Below are positions 31,743 through 42,796 of a DNA stretch of 64,000 nt, one piece after another. The position numbers and the translations under genes are program-made. The notes under the pieces were generated by a model. It was not told where the DNA came from. It saw only the letters and a program-made list of their open reading frames with translations, and searched no databases. The stretch covers positions 327,670 to 391,669 of the forward strand of contig KV918795.1 in the NCBI GenBank assembly GCA_002049455.2, read 5' to 3'. The stretch is from Porphyra umbilicalis (Eukaryota > Rhodophyta > Bangiophyceae > Bangiales > Bangiaceae). How positions within the stretch are numbered: the first letter of the stretch is position 1; each line of letters starts with the position of its first letter.

Positions 31743-33469
31743 AAGGCTGGTGAATTGAGCCCCAGGATGCGTCCATGCGGAGCGTCAACGCTCGCTCCAT
31801 CGCCGACTTCTGTGCACGCCAATATAAGTCGAGCTCATGTGCCTTAATGCGTGGAATTGACCTTCAGGCTCGTGTTTCACTGTGATGATGCAATTTCACG
31901 ACTTCAGGAGGGGCCTCGCCCCTGGTGCACTCACGCGAGATCACGGTCAGCACGAAATGGTGAGGACAGCAGCAGCCCGGTCCCCGCCGTCTATCATTGC
32001 AATCTTGCAGGTGAATTCGGCCTCTGATTGGCTGGCGCCGCACTGCGTTGACAGTGTCCGAGGAACTTTGACGCTGACCGTGTTTCTGCCTTGCGGCGAC
32101 GTGTTTTGAGAAAAATTTCATTGGATGAGAGCCATGACCGCGTCGTTTTGCGTGTCCGCGTGGATCCGCTCGTACACTCTTGTGTTTCCAGCAATATGAT
32201 TTTTTGGCAGTGGCCTCTTCTTCCATAAATGCCCTCAGACCAATTGCGGGGACGGGAGAGGCTCAATCCGCCACCACCGGCGGCCGCGTTGGCACCCCTG
32301 GCGGGGGTGTCTGGCTCCAAGGAAGTAAGTATCACATAGACTGAGTAAGTAACGATGTTTTCACGTATCACTCAGAGCAATCCCAGCTGTCCGGATTGTG
32401 TCGGAGAATCTCCGCTTACGCCAAATTATGTCGGTGAAAGTTGCCCAGCAGTCAAATTTATTGCGCGGAATCCACGCCAAACACTGGGATGACGGAGGTC
32501 CGACGCAATTATCCGGTGTTGTGGCGTGAGATCTACGCCATCCCAGCGTTTAGCGAAGCCATAAGGCGGAAGCGTGCCGCTGCGAATCGAAAAGTCATCT
32601 CGAATGTGAGGACTGGTGACACTTCGAAGTGGCCATGTGGTTTCTTGTTCTCGCCTTACCAATGACCACGAGACACGCCCAGCTGCAACGTCGCTTCTGA
32701 AGCCAGCGACCATATATTTCCTTTTCGTGGACGCACTGTGCAACAGGGAGGATTCAAATGCTGTCGTCTTTTTGCCAGTCACCGTCACTTTGCTCTACAT
32801 AAATAGAGAAGCGATCTAATACGTCTGTTTCATCGTCGACATCTTCTGTTTGTTTCAGGTGGCGGAGGGTCCGGGGGGGGGGGTGGCGCTGAACCCATGC
32901 ATTTTTCCTGATGAGCGTAATGGCCGAGTCCGTCAAAATACGCCCCTTAACCCATGTGGGGGGTTGCACGGCGGGGGGGCCAAATACGAATAGAGAGGGG
33001 AGGGAGTGCACTTCTTTACAATTCCGTAGCGGGCGCTCAGCCAGCAGAAAACGCATGGTTTGCAGCTGGAATGGTGCAGGCGGGGCTCGAATTCAACTTC
33101 CTGGCGCGGTCCCGAAGAATTCGGGTTTCCGCTATACTCTGGCGCCCGAACCGCTGTCAGACACTGACCATCGGCCGCTCCATATTTTTGGAGCGGCTAC
33201 TCACCATGCGCCACGAATGGAGTCGAAAACGCTATACTATGGCGTTGGCGGGCACCGCTGGGCTTGCTCTCACTGCCGGACACCGTTACAGACTGACTTC
33301 CATCGAACCCATGGATGTACTACCGACCTCCAGGTGGGTCAGATTGGCGGGTGCAAAAAGCGCGCACTGTCAACGCCTCCAACCAGCTTTGTTCTGCCAC
33401 ACAAGAAGAAGTGCGCGCATTTTGTCGACCACCGGCACCTTTGGCCCGCCCCCCGCTCAAGCGTCGTGA
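31743..33469. other. No gene; two hairpins
   Basis: An imperfect inverted repeat (32472-32488 with 32539-32555, 15 of 17 matches) and a perfect 9-bp hairpin with a T-rich loop (33174-33197) are the only structures seen. CGCTATACT-x-TGGCG occurs twice nearby (33,131 and 33,230). Confidence 0.45.
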
Positions 33470-33800
33470 CCACCACCACCCCACCACCGACCGTCCTCGC
33501 CTCTCTTTCCTGTCCATCATCAAATCGATTCCCCCCGCCTTCCCACTGTTGCCACTTTCCCCCCCTCCCCCCACTGTCGTCACCTATCGCACTCCCCCCA
33601 CTGTCGTCTCCACCCCCCCCTCAATTCTCGTCACCACTAGCCCGCCCCCCGCTGTCGTCACATTCACTTCTCCCCCCCCCGCTGTCGTCGCCACCCCTCG
33701 CCTCCCACTGTCGTCACCACGTCCCCCTCCCGACCATCGGAACTACCACCTTCTTCCTCCCCACCATCACTTGCGCCACCGTCTCCCTCCCTGTCGACTT
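33470..33800. repeat. C-rich pyrimidine tract with CCCCACTGTCGTC repeats
   Basis: About 330 bp of plus-strand C/T-rich DNA in which a CCCC(A/G)CTGTCGTC(A)CC motif recurs at irregular 25-45 bp spacing, with C-runs of six to ten. The strand bias could favour triplex DNA. Confidence 0.65.
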
Positions 33801-34659
33801 TGCTAGCCCCTCTCACAGCTACACTGTTCCCCCCCAACTACGTTCCACAGCAACTGCCTGCCGCATCTTCGTCGCTGACTGTCCGGCCCGAGACTTAACG
33901 ATTCTCTCCACCACCATCATTGCCATCGCCACCGTCTCGACGCAGTTAAGCTGCACGTGTGACTCCTGATCTCTAACTTTGTGATGCTGCTCGATCTCAT
34001 CGTGGCTCTCTACCCCGGTCTCTCTGTATCTACTCTATTGCCACTGCCTCCTTCCGCCCCTCACCCCTCCGTGCGCGCTTACGCCACAGGTTTTCACATC
34101 GTGGACGGCATTGCCGCCGCCGGGGGGTGTGTCCAGGCGCAGCCGGGCGGCCGCGCGACTGAGGCTGTTGGCGACCTCACCGCCCCCTTCGTTGTCGCCG
34201 CCGCCATGGTCAACGCAATCACCAACAGACCTGCATAAGGGCGGCGGTGTCGGCTGCGGCGGCTTGTCGCCGCCTCTCCCGCGCGCTTGAGTCGGCCTCG
34301 GCGATCAAGACAAGATGAGTGCCTGAAACGAGCAGGACAGCATGAATAATCATACATTGCTATTGACGTTTCTTTGCCTAGGCTGTCCACCGCCCTTCAG
34401 AGCTGTCGTCGTCAACTTCACTGCCGCCTGTGTCTTCCGAGCCAGTAGGCATGTGCATCTCCTCAAGGCTTCGCTGCACCATGTGTTGCTGAGAAGCCGA
34501 CCGCAGGCGCAAAAGTAAAGTGCGCCTCACAGAGTTTCACCTTCGTTGCTTCTGAGGACCAGATAATGTTTTTCGTTTGGCAGCGAGTAATATGGCTTCG
34601 TTACTCACAAGAACATTCCATACTGACTCACTGTACCTGTTACTTCGTTCTCTGGAGCG
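33801..34659. other. No recognisable gene
   Basis: Mixed composition; frames are short. Nothing recognised. Confidence 0.45.
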
Positions 34660-36240
34660 GTGACCCGCCCTGGCGGCCGGCGGCTATCCTCCGCCGCCGC
34701 CGCCCGCGCGTTAGCCCCAGCTCCGGCCACGGCCTTTCCGGTGGCGGCGGTAATAACGGAGGCCGTGCCTTCTGAGGAGACGGCGACGGCTGAGGGCGCG
34801 GCGGGGGGGGCGGAGGCGGGGCGGCGGCGGGGGCGGCCGCTGTGGGTCGCGGCCGATGCGGCGGAAACAAAAGCATCCGCAGGTGCCACCGAGGAGAGCG
34901 CCGTTGTTGGAGGCCGCCGCGGGGACGGTAGCCGCGGCGAACCGGCAGCGGCAGGGCCGAAAAAGAGGCGGCGGCAGGGCGAACCAGTGGCGGCCGCAGT
35001 AAGGCCGGCCCACCGAGGCAGTCAGCGGCAGCGCTTCCTGCGTCACAGGCAGGGCGTGCGCGGGTGCCGCCGCGGCCATCATCAGCGCGGGCTGGTCCCG
35101 GTCGGCCGGAGGCACCGGCGACTGGCAGCAGGGCGGCGGCAGCAAACGGAGACGGGCGGCACCGGTGAGGCGGTGATGTGTGACAGCGAAGTGCCGGCGC
35201 GGTCCGCGGCCAGTTGCGGTGAGGCGGCGTGCGGAGGCGGCAGCAAGAAGAAAGATCGGGACCGCGGCCCTCTGCCGCCACCGCACGCGCGCCGCAACGA
35301 GGCGGCGGGCGGCGACGACGACGCGGCGGCGGCGGCGATCTCAGCGGCAGGGGCGTACTGCCCGTCCACCCCTCCCACCCTACGGGCCCACAATGGCCGA
35401 CGAGCCACGAGCAGTGGCGGGGGGAGGTGGCGCCGCCGTTGTCGCGGGGCGTGCGGGCGTCGCGCGGGCGTCGGCCGCGGCCAGGAACGAGCCCACGGCG
35501 CCAACCGCGGCGTGCGCCTCCTCGGGGTCCGAATGAGGCGGGTGCGGCAGCGCCGTTGCGGCCGACGGAGCCAGTGAGGCTGCGACAGGGCGCCCGTGCG
35601 GCTGACCCCCGCCTGGCGGGGTGGCAGCGTTGCAGCTAGTTGGCGGGGCAAGTGGCGACGCCGCGAAGAGCGGCGTGGCGGCGGCACCGTCAAGCGGCGC
35701 AGCCATCAACAATCCCTGGCACGCGGCGGTCGAAGAGGCGCAAGCTACGGGGGTGGGAGGTGGCGTCGCCGTCGCCGCGTGGCGCTGGCGAAGCCCGCCG
35801 CTGCCGGGCAGGGTGGTGGCGCCTCGGCTGGCGGGCTCGCCGAGTGGTGCTACGGCGGCAACGGTCGAGTCAGCGGAAAGGGCGAGCGGCACGTCCCCGC
35901 CCCCCCCAGTCGCGCGACGGCCGAGGAGGCGAGCGCGCCTAGAGGGGGGGACGGCGCCGCCTGCGCCGCGTCGACCTCGGGCGGCGGGCGGGCGCCAGTA
36001 GGGACAAAGTGAGGGGCCGCGGCGGCTGCCGCGGATAGCGCGGCCGCAGGTGACAGGCGCTTCGCGCGGGGCGGCGCCGCGGCTGCCGAATGGGGCGGCG
36101 ACTCGGCGGCGACGACTCGGCGACGGTGCCTTGGCTCGGCCGGCCGCCGCTGGGGGATGGAGGGGCAACGGCGAGGTAGTAGCCGGCGGCCAGCTGGCGG
36201 GCTGCCCCGGCGGCGCGGCGGCGGCGAGAGGCGCCGCCCT
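34660..36240. other. GC-rich low-complexity block with open frames on both strands
   Basis: GCGGCGG-type triplet runs give Ala/Arg/Gly-rich frames of 200-300 codons on both strands (for example plus 34,660-35,577 and minus 35,380-36,279). No regular period like that of the 16.7-20.3 kb minisatellite is apparent, and no domain is visible, so no gene is called. Confidence 0.45.
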
Positions 36241-38282
36241 AACACGTCCCCCTGATCTGGTTTGTCGCCTGTCAGTCATTGATTGGCACTATTCTGGATC
36301 AGCAAATCTACATCTGCCAAGTGGTACTGAAACATATGCTTACAATCAGTAGTGAATAATTTGCGCAGATTTTGCCACAAACCGGCACGGCCAGATGCTT
36401 ATCCGCCGTCGAAATGCTTCCGTGGTGCTATCGTCTGCGAAACGTTCAGCCCCCTTGCGCGACTCTCTGGCGACACTTTGTCGTATGGTGCCGCCATTGT
36501 TTCTCCCATGAAAGCAGAGCCACCAACGCCACATTGACTCCGAACCCGAACTCAACTGAGGCTGCCACGTGAACAACGTGTGTGGATATCATTGGGCACC
36601 CGCCACATTCCCACCCTGTTCCGAACTGCCCTATATATATGCTTCGTACTTGTCAACAAACCGGGGCTACATGCACAAACCGAAGCTAGAATATGTGGAA
36701 ATCATCAGGCACACTGCTGGCTCTGGCGTTCAAAATTCATCGGCCTCTGGCGCCACTCAGGAGGGAGCTCACGCTGCCAGGTGTGGCCCTGCGATCTCAG
36801 ACAAATGATGACAATCGCCAGCGCGATTGTCGTCGGATTCGAGCTAGATATCGCCCTATCACAGGCCTACCTGTGCCCAAGTAGCCAGTTCAGAAGGCGG
36901 TCGTCCCGCGCTTCAGGCCCAATTTGCGATCATCACGTGTCTCAGCGCCGTTCTACTTGATCTCACCCTGCCGGATTTTCGAGTGGCACCACTCAGGCGC
37001 TTCTGAGCCGGTCTACGTTGCGAGATGATCCAGGCGGCATCGCACGAGGCGAGGACGCTGGGCCTGCGGGCCGCTCTTGGCCGTGCACCAGGCGGTTCTC
37101 GCCATGTCATAAGCCGCCTGCTTTGCGGGCGTGTCCTGACAGCAGGGCACGAGCCGCGGATTTTACGTCGGGGTGTCGTTTGGGCCGCATTCGGGCACTT
37201 CTACGCCTGCGCTGGGCACGGCACGGGCCGGGCCCAAGGGGGGGACACGAGTCCGGGAGAACACGCAGCCAGACCGTTGTGCGTAGCCTGCAACCGACCC
37301 CCCAAGCGGCCCCGCCACGGGCTGGGCCAAAGAGGAACGACCCGCGGAAAATCCGTCGGCGGTCTCCTGCGGGCAGCACTCAGCTGGTCCCCGCCCACCC
37401 CTGCGACGACATAGGTGAGGCCACAGGGAAAAGCACGCGTGGCGGACAATGCGTCGGCGGCCAGGCGTGGGCCACATTGATCCTGCAACAGCCCCGTCTA
37501 CGTTGCTTGTGGGATCAACACTGCAGTGTGCGTGGCCAAACAGCAGCAAAGAAAAGGTCCGGAAAAAATCCGTGGCAGGCCCCTGTCAGCCTGTTTTGCC
37601 TCACCCGTGCCCCGAATCTGCCGCGGCCACGGCACGAAAGAACCCTCGGCACGCCCGCCGTTGTTGGCCGCTTTCGGCTTACCTATTCCCCGGCTCTGCT
37701 GTGGGCACGACCCGACAGCACGAAATCACACAGAAGTGTCCGACAGGTCATCCGTATGCCTTTCAGAGCGTAGCAGGTGACCCGTCGCTGACGCTATTCC
37801 CCACATGGGGGCCTGGCACTGCCGATATTTGCTTTGTTGCTGGCAGTGGAGTGATTGGAGGGGCCTCAAGCGCAGGTGGGTTTTTCGGTGGCGACCAGGC
37901 GACTACGGTACGCGACAGGGCTGTTAAGTGGCACAGGCGCTTTTTCCTGGACGGTGGGCCGCCTCACAGGCCATTTGGAGCCTGTCGGCCAGGGGCGCCT
38001 GGGCACAGAGAAAGACTGTTTTTGGAGGCAGCTGTCTCGCTCACCTGACCTGTTTTCTGAAACGGCGCTCACCGTGCCGGGCGTGCCCGCCAGTTCGAAT
38101 CCACTACACCACCGTTTGCGCCGCCGCTCCTGGGTCCGACGTCCCACCCACCATCCCATTTACTGCGCTCGCTCATCTCCCGTGGCGTTTCCTCGGCTCG
38201 GCAAAGAGCTGGCCTACTACAAGGCTAAACTCGTCGTGGCTGCCTCTTTCTCCCTGCTGCCCTTTGCCTGGAGGCCGAGGCC
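36241..38282. other. No recognisable gene
   Basis: 36.2-36.9 kb is AT-richer. From about 37.0 to 37.8 kb blocks such as GTCTACGTTGC (37,012 and 37,497) and GGAAAA-TCCGT-GGC (37,345 and 37,561) recur, suggesting very old duplications. No supported coding sequence. Confidence 0.4.
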
Positions 38283-39344
38283 ATGTACGGGCGTGATATG
38301 GCTGAAGATACCAAAACTGGCCATGACTCGGCCAAGAAGATTGTTACCGTGATCAAGGGCGAGCTTGATTCTTTGATGACGGGCAAGGGCGCGGCCAGCG
38401 CCTTGGCCGCCACGCGACGTCTGGCCTCAGGAGAGGCCAGTGGCAGTGGGAGTGGGAAGCGAACGGCTGACGGCAACAAGGAGCTCGATGTGGTCGAGAA
38501 AAAGGTCAAGATGGACGGAGAGGCCCCGGAAAGCAAGGGCGGGGCTGCGCGCAACGGCTCTGACGGCGCCGTTCAGGCGGCCAAGACGACGGTGGCCCGC
38601 ATGTCGGCCTCGCACAAGGCCGACGTGGTTGACGCGGCCGCCGCGAGCTACAAGTTTCCTGTCGATGCGTTTACTCGTGCGCTCAAGGCCGTCGAAGCGC
38701 TCGGCCTGAAGAAGTCGACGCGAGCGCAGCGAGTGGTCCTCCGCGGCGCCACCATGGAGCAGCGCGCCATTGCTTACCTGTTTGCCGAGCGTATCTACGC
38801 GGCCAAGCTGCAAAAGGCGGCCGCCGCGAAGGTCTACAGGAACGTGGCGCGCCAGTTGCACTTGGCCCTGAAGGCAGCGGAAACGTTTGGGCCGCATGGA
38901 ATGGCCTTCGTCAACAGCCAGGCCATCAAGAACGGGTACCAGAGACCGTTCAAGGCTAAAACGATTGCGGCCATGGCCGAAGCCGCTGCCAAGGCCAGGA
39001 CGGCTTAGGCGGCAGCGGTGGAGCCTGAGAAAGGTAAGGGAAAGGGCCAGGCCGTCGCGGCCTGGGAAGTCGCGCCTGGGACGGTACAGCGTACTGGCGC
39101 CGCGGCGTCGATGGGGATGAGCAAAGCTGCCGCGGCCTCGGCTGCTGAGGAGTCAGCGGGGACGGGCAAGGCCGCAGCTGCCTCAGTGGTCGAGTCCGAC
39201 GACGATGACGTTGACATTGTCAACGTTATCTCGCGAACAAGACCGTGGCTGCGGATTCCTCTGGTGCGGTGGGGACGGCAAATACAGCGGGGAAGGTGGT
39301 TGCGTGTGAGCCGAAAACGGCGACGTGGAGCTGGTAGCGTGTAA
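38283..39344 (+). CDS. Ala/Lys-rich protein of unknown function, with one in-frame TAG
   Basis: ATG at 38283; 241 codons to TAG at 39006-39008. The same frame then stays protein-like for 111 codons to TAA (39342-39344). Residues 95-240 look helical and ordered (SHKADVVDAAAASYKFPVDA, FTRALKAVEALGLKKSTRAQ, FGPHGMAFVNSQAIKNGYQR). The part after TAG is Lys/Gly-, then Ala-rich and ends with SDDDDVDIVNVISRTRPW and a basic tail. Codons are strongly GC3-rich. Close to 39,330 the signal may switch frame again (MELVACKPK onward to 39,582, ending GYEDIDGPEWAKWLGE). It lies between retroelement fragments and could be a transposon gene or a host gene. No family recognised. Confidence 0.5.
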
Positions 39345-40391
39345 GCCGAAGACGGCGACGTGTGGGGGGCCAGCCACCGCGGGGGGTGAGGCAGCTGCGG
39401 GGTCAGCGCCACCGGGGCGGGCCAACGAGGTCGGCCGATGCTCCTTTGCTAAACATGAGCCTCCGCCGGACGGTGCAGAGACTCATGAGGCGCGTCGGGC
39501 TGGGGTTTCACCGTCTGTGGAAGGTGTGCTGGGATACGAGGACATCGACGGTCCGGAGTGGGCAAAGTGGCTTGGCGAGTGACGGGTTTTGTCTCCTGGT
39601 GGGGGTGTGCCCTCAAGGTTGGTGATGATTGCAGAGCGGCCGCTTGTACGACGCGGCCGCGTACTGTGGAGTGGTCGGGTGGCCCATTGTGAGACTGCTT
39701 GTTATGTTCTGGGCGAGCGGCCGCATGTACAGCGCGGCCGTGTGTTGTGCAGTAGTCGTAGCGATTGGCGTCGCAGTAGTCGACGCTTCGGCCCGCGCTG
39801 GTAGATGCTGCGCGCCTGATTCATGTTCTCGCATTTTAAGGAGTCGTTCTTTGTACTGTCTGGTTTTTTTTCTTTTTCTGGCAGAGGACACTGGTTTAAT
39901 CGGCGCTTGCCCATCATCTCTTGACTCCCTACTCTTTTGCAGTACGTTCATTGCTTCATGTTTTTCTGTGGTTCGACAGATAGTGGGCAACACGAAGAGC
40001 CCGTCTGGTCATGCAGAGGCCAGAGCTTTGCACTTGCCTTTCAATCTGCAGCACATGGTTCCAGCCCCTCATCGACCATTTTGCTCGCCAGGGCCACCAG
40101 TGCTGCACGCTTCCCGTCCGTTTGTCTGTGGATGTCCGACCCGTGGATTAATCAGAACAATTTTTTGTTGTGTCCCATTGTATTTCGGACGCGTCCTGAA
40201 ACCGGCAGGGCCCACCTTGGCATCGATCCGTTTCTTTGATGCCGATGACCTCGCTGTCTGAGCAATGAATGAGCGCGGCGAAGTGCGCTGTCCACAGTGC
40301 GAGCCAAGAAGCGGGGCCACAGGTGTCAACAGGCGGTCCCATGGACGCCCCTCCCTAACGCTTCAGAACAGCAAGAGCGGCAAAAAACGTC
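39345..40391. other. No gene called; GCGGCCGC duplications
   Basis: At 39,637-39,745 a segment with GAGCGGCCGC--GTAC is imperfectly duplicated. A long frame (39,629-40,261) is hydrophobic and Cys-rich with no motif, and I treat it as chance. Confidence 0.4.
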
Positions 40392-40690
40392 GCGTGGCCG
40401 GAATCATGCAATGGCGTGTTCTGAATGGATTCGAAGAAGAGATGGCACGGCGCCACGTATTGACCGAATCTCACGATTCAGACGCACGAGACCGGCAGCG
40501 GAAGTAGCATGGCCCGGATTATGCAATGGCGGGCTCTGGTTGGCTCAGAATATGTCATAGGACGGCGCAAATCGATGTCCGGATGTTTCGCTTGTGCACC
40601 ACAAGACCGAGAGCAGAAGTTGCGTGGCCCGGATCACCGAATGGTGGATTCTGATTCGCTGAAAACGAAAGATCTCAAAGATCTTATGCG
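40392..40690. repeat. Three diverged tandem units of 115 bp
   Basis: GCGTGGCC-GGAATCATGCAATGG and its variants begin at 40392, 40507 and 40622, 115 bp apart, with further shared blocks (GACCG-CAGC-GAAGT) near the unit ends. The third unit is incomplete. Confidence 0.7.
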
Positions 40691-42451
40691 TGGTAATGCG
40701 CGCATCGCTGGTGACGGAGAGTCAGTCCCTGTCGAACGGCCATCGCCCACCCCGAGGCACAATCGGCCCTGCGAGGCATGGCCAGATATTTCGCGATGGA
40801 AGCACCGCGCCGCAGCCTCTACTCAGAGGCTGTTCACCACTCGCAGCTGACTGGGACAGGCGGCCGCTTCGTGGCCACGCTGCGTGCACACGGCCTGTCT
40901 GGGACGGGTAGCCCATACCGGCGCCCGGGAGAGGCGGTCCAAGATTGTAAGACTCTTTTCCATCTGCACTGTCGGCCAGTGGCCGCGCTGTCCTTGTCCC
41001 AGGGTGACCGGGTCGCCGCGGCTCGCCCGATGAAGGGAAATCCAACGGCGAAGAGAGTTCCACTTTTAATTTCTGACGCATAGAGCGCGCGTGAGTCATG
41101 ACTGGCAGCAGAAAATCATTCCTTCATCTGGAGTTTGCTGGCGTAGGGCGTGGTGGTCCTCTTATCGGCTGCCGTGGCTGTCGGCGCGCGTTGGGCCCCT
41201 CATGAGCCTGAGCCACGATCCCAGCCTCACTAGGCTGTCAGGACTCCGGACAAACACCTGTTGTGACCCGCTCGGGCGCCACGCGTTCCGGGCCCAAACG
41301 GCGAGCTGTGAAGCCACAAAGGGAGCGTTGCGGCAGTCTCTCTTGAGGCAGCCAGTGGTCCGCGCCGAGGGGCCATCTAGCAGACTCCCTGGGCGCTGTG
41401 AAGACACTTCTAGGTGGCACCACCGCGTGCGCACCAGTCCTACCATCAGAGGTTGGCGTTCGCACCTGCCACCTGGCCGCGCTCCCCACCCGCCGACCCG
41501 ACCCCGCAAGCTCCGTCATCGACTCGCGGAGCGCGCAGTTTACGTCCCTGCCGCACTGCCGTATTGCCCACTCGACATCGCCGTGCTGCCGCGTCCCGAT
41601 CGCAGAACGCCACTGGCGCTGTACTGCGCCGTTGGTTTGATTGCTACGGCCACTTGCGAGCAGCAGCCGTTTTTTATTGAAAGCGGTCATCGACTTGTGC
41701 GCACGCGCTGGTGGCATCTACGAGACAAGCTGTTGCCACCTAGCTGCGCTTGTTGTGGCTATCAGATCCGCAGAGCCAGCATCACATTACGGCTTTTTGC
41801 GAATTCCAGCAGAGCGGCAGCGATGGCTTCGACTCCCCCGCCTTTCCGCACGACGCCTCCGCCGACGCCGCCACGCGTGCGCGCTCCGCCGTCTCCGCCA
41901 CTCGGGCCGAGCGCAGCTGGAGCGTCTTCACCCGCCCGACCGCACGCGGACACCAGCTACACAGTGTGGCCGCTGCTTCTGGGTCGGCCCGCGTCGTGGG
42001 CGCTAGTGCCTCTGCGAGCCCGGCCGGCGCGGCGGTGATGCCGCAAGCCACTGACACTGCCGCTTTGCCACTGACGGCCAGGACGCGCCCTCACGACGAC
42101 TCCCCCGCGTACACGCCCCGCCCACACTACGGCCTGCGCGCTCCGACCATCTCAAAGGCCCAATGGTAGCAGGGGTTGCGTAGCATCTGTACCGGGTGTA
42201 AGAGGTTCAAGAGCACAAGCAGAATCTTGTCTATATGCCCCCGCGGTTGCCCGCGCCATGGGCTGCTCGGCCCGCGGCGCAGCCGGGCTGGGGCTGGCAG
42301 TGGGTCTGGCAGGGTGACGCTGCGTTTTATAGCCGCACAGTGGAGCGGCGGGAGCACCGGCGCATGTGTTTTTTTGTCGATGCGCTCTCACGGTCGGAGA
42401 TGAGCACCCTACGTGCCCGCCGTCGTGCCCCTGCCCCTGAGCGCCTCCCAC
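40691..42451. other. No gene called; frame leading into the Myb-like gene
   Basis: From about 41,750 the frame used by the downstream Myb/SANT-like gene is largely open, with a TAG at about 42,167, and includes SICTGCKRFKSTSRI. It may be an eroded 5' exon. The rest shows nothing. Confidence 0.3.
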
Positions 42452-42679
42452 ATGAACAAGCTACCCCCGGACAAGAACGGCTTTGAGCGGTCGGTTTTCT
42501 GAAAGAGCCACGAGCGGGTGCTGGCGGAGAGACGCGCTGCGGAAGAGGAGCCGGCGCGGCAGCAGCCGCCGCGCTGGGTGTGCCGCCTCTCTTTTCCCGA
42601 CGGACAGGTCAGGCGCGAGGGGTATTGGGTCAGCGCCAACCTTTCTGCGCCGCCTGTGTGGTGGAAGCCCAAGGCTTAG
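42452..42679 (+). pseudogene. Short protein-like frame upstream of the Myb/SANT-like gene
   Basis: ATG at 42452; MNKLPPDKNGFERSVF, TGA at 42500-42502, then KSHERVLAERRAAEEEPARQ and VRREGYWVSANLSAPPVWWK to TAG at 42677-42679. Same frame as the downstream gene. The aromatic end suggests a real folded segment, but no domain is recognised. Possibly a 5' exon of the accessory gene. Confidence 0.35.
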
Positions 42680-42796
42680 GGCCGCCCTCCTCTTCCGCAG
42701 CGGCACTAGGCCTCTTTGCCAACCTGAGCGGCCTCGTCAGGTTTGGCCGTAGCACCTGTGCTTTTCGTTTCCACATCACTATCGGTTGGCCAGAGC

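Noticed and set aside
33174-33197. Hairpin with T-rich loop as a transcription terminator
   Set aside because: Rho-independent terminators do not apply in a eukaryotic context and no gene ends here; kept only as a structural note.
34660-36279. Ala/Arg/Gly-rich frames of about 300 codons on both strands
   Set aside because: GC-rich low complexity with no domain and equal openness on both strands.
38060-38120. tRNA gene suggested by a B-box-like AGTTCGAATCC
   Set aside because: No A-box at suitable distance, no acceptor stem and no T-run terminator.
39629-40261. Cys-rich hydrophobic plus-strand frame
   Set aside because: Starts without ATG in a GCGGCCGC duplication; no signal-peptide logic or domain.
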